A stretch of DNA of 7,849 nucleotides from an uncultured Nitrospinaceae bacterium (GTDB lineage: Bacteria; Nitrospinota; Nitrospinia; Nitrospinales; VA-1): the NCBI GenBank assembly GCA_905182935.1, contig CAJJDL010000034.1:1-7849 (forward strand), in the 5' to 3' direction. A program made the position numbers and the translations under genes. How positions within the stretch are numbered: position 1 is the stretch's first letter; each line of letters starts with the position of its first letter. The notes below the pieces were generated by a model. The model was not told where the DNA came from and did no database searches. It saw only the letters and a list, made by a program, of their open reading frames with translations. Shown piece after piece: positions 7,219 to 7,849 of the stretch.

Positions 7219-7849
7219 ATGGCGGCAACATCAAATCTTTCGGGACCAGAAAAAGCAGCTATTTTGCTTATGTCAATAGGCGAAGATAATGCGGGTCAAG
7301 TAATGTCAAATATGGAAGAACGTGAAATACAAGCGATTGGTAATTACATGACCGCATTGGGTGATGTCGATCAAGAAACTATGGATGCAGTCACCAAAGA
7401 TTTTTATATGGCTACTAGAAAAGGAATCGGTGGTGTTGGTATTGCAGGCGCCGATTTTTTAAAAGCTGCATTAATGAAAGCCATGGACCCCGCCAAAGCA
7501 AATGAAATACTTAATAATATATCAACGCCGGGCGAAGATCTTAGTGGCGGTTTAGAAACACTGCGCATGCTAGAGCCAAAGACAATCGCAGCATTTCTGG
7601 GGAACGAACATCCTCAAACATCAGCAATTATTATGGCTCATCTTGACGAGAAAACAGTAGGCTCTGTCCTCGAACAAATTCCTGAGCAAAAACGAAAAGA
7701 AATCCTAGTTCGTTTGGCTACGCTAGAGCGTGTTTCGCCTAACGTAATTCGTGAGCTAGATGTAGCTCTTCAAGGAGAACTAAGGTCTCAAGGTGGAATA
7801 TCAGGAAATAGACTAGGGGGAGTGGAACAAGCAGCTGCAATTGTCGGAA
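7219..7849 (+). CDS. fliG: Flagellar motor switch protein FliG, 3' end outside window (partial)
   Basis: The frame is open from ATG 7219 to the right edge, 210 codons of an expected 330-340. It begins MAATSNLSGPEKAAILLMSI, a typical FliG N-terminal domain that binds the FliF C-terminal tail. The middle domain carries the conserved EHPQ motif at 130-133, close to its place in other FliG proteins, then TSAIIMAHLDEKTVGSVL. The visible part ends in LGGVEQAAAIVG, containing the Gly-Gly linker (200-201) that hinges the middle and C-terminal domains. The C-terminal torque-generating domain with its charged residues is beyond the window. FliG sits on the cytoplasmic face of the MS ring and interacts with FliM and the stator. 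It follows fliF by 42 bases and should share the flgC-fliF transcript. Confidence 0.96.
   Translation, partial: MAATSNLSGPEKAAILLMSIGEDNAGQVMSNMEEREIQAIGNYMTALGDVDQETMDAVTKDFYMATRKGIGGVGIAGADFLKAALMKAMDPAKANEILNNISTPGEDLSGGLETLRMLEPKTIAAFLGNEHPQTSAIIMAHLDEKTVGSVLEQIPEQKRKEILVRLATLERVSPNVIRELDVALQGELRSQGGISGNRLGGVEQAAAIVG

Overview
The window is an AT-rich stretch (roughly 60% A+T by eye) of a flagellated, probably diderm bacterium. All genes lie on the + strand. Gene content points to polar-type flagellar control of the FlrB/FlrC (FleS/FleR) kind, as in Deltaproteobacteria-like, Gammaproteobacteria and related lineages. The low GC, the poor Shine-Dalgarno sites and the gene order do not allow a closer assignment, and I do not name a genus.

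Left part (1-4829): a large tetratricopeptide-repeat (TPR) protein whose reading frame is open to the left window edge, so its true start lies outside. It is followed after about 60 bases by a soluble PAS histidine kinase (FlrB/FleS/AtoS type). The kinase 3' end overlaps the start of an NtrC-family sigma-54 response regulator (FlrC/FleR type) with intact receiver, GAFTGA and Fis-type helix-turn-helix motifs. These three genes look like one transcription unit.

Intergenic region (4830-5088): no gene. It carries a well-formed -24/-12 sigma-54 promoter at 5001-5019, an inverted repeat just upstream of it, and a short leader with an orphan Shine-Dalgarno-like sequence before flgC.

Right part (5089-7849): flgC (proximal rod), fliF (MS ring) and the first 210 codons of fliG (switch/C-ring), cut by the right edge. 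The canonical order flgB-flgC-fliE-fliF-fliG is not kept: flgB is not upstream of flgC, and fliE is missing between flgC and fliF.

How it fits together (inference): the kinase phosphorylates the regulator, which activates sigma-54 RNA polymerase at the promoter facing flgC and so drives basal-body genes. The circuit's regulator and a likely target are adjacent. The TPR protein is of unknown function. Its position and architecture make a motility-related scaffold role possible but unproven. No RNA gene, mobile element, CRISPR array or clear rho-independent terminator was seen.
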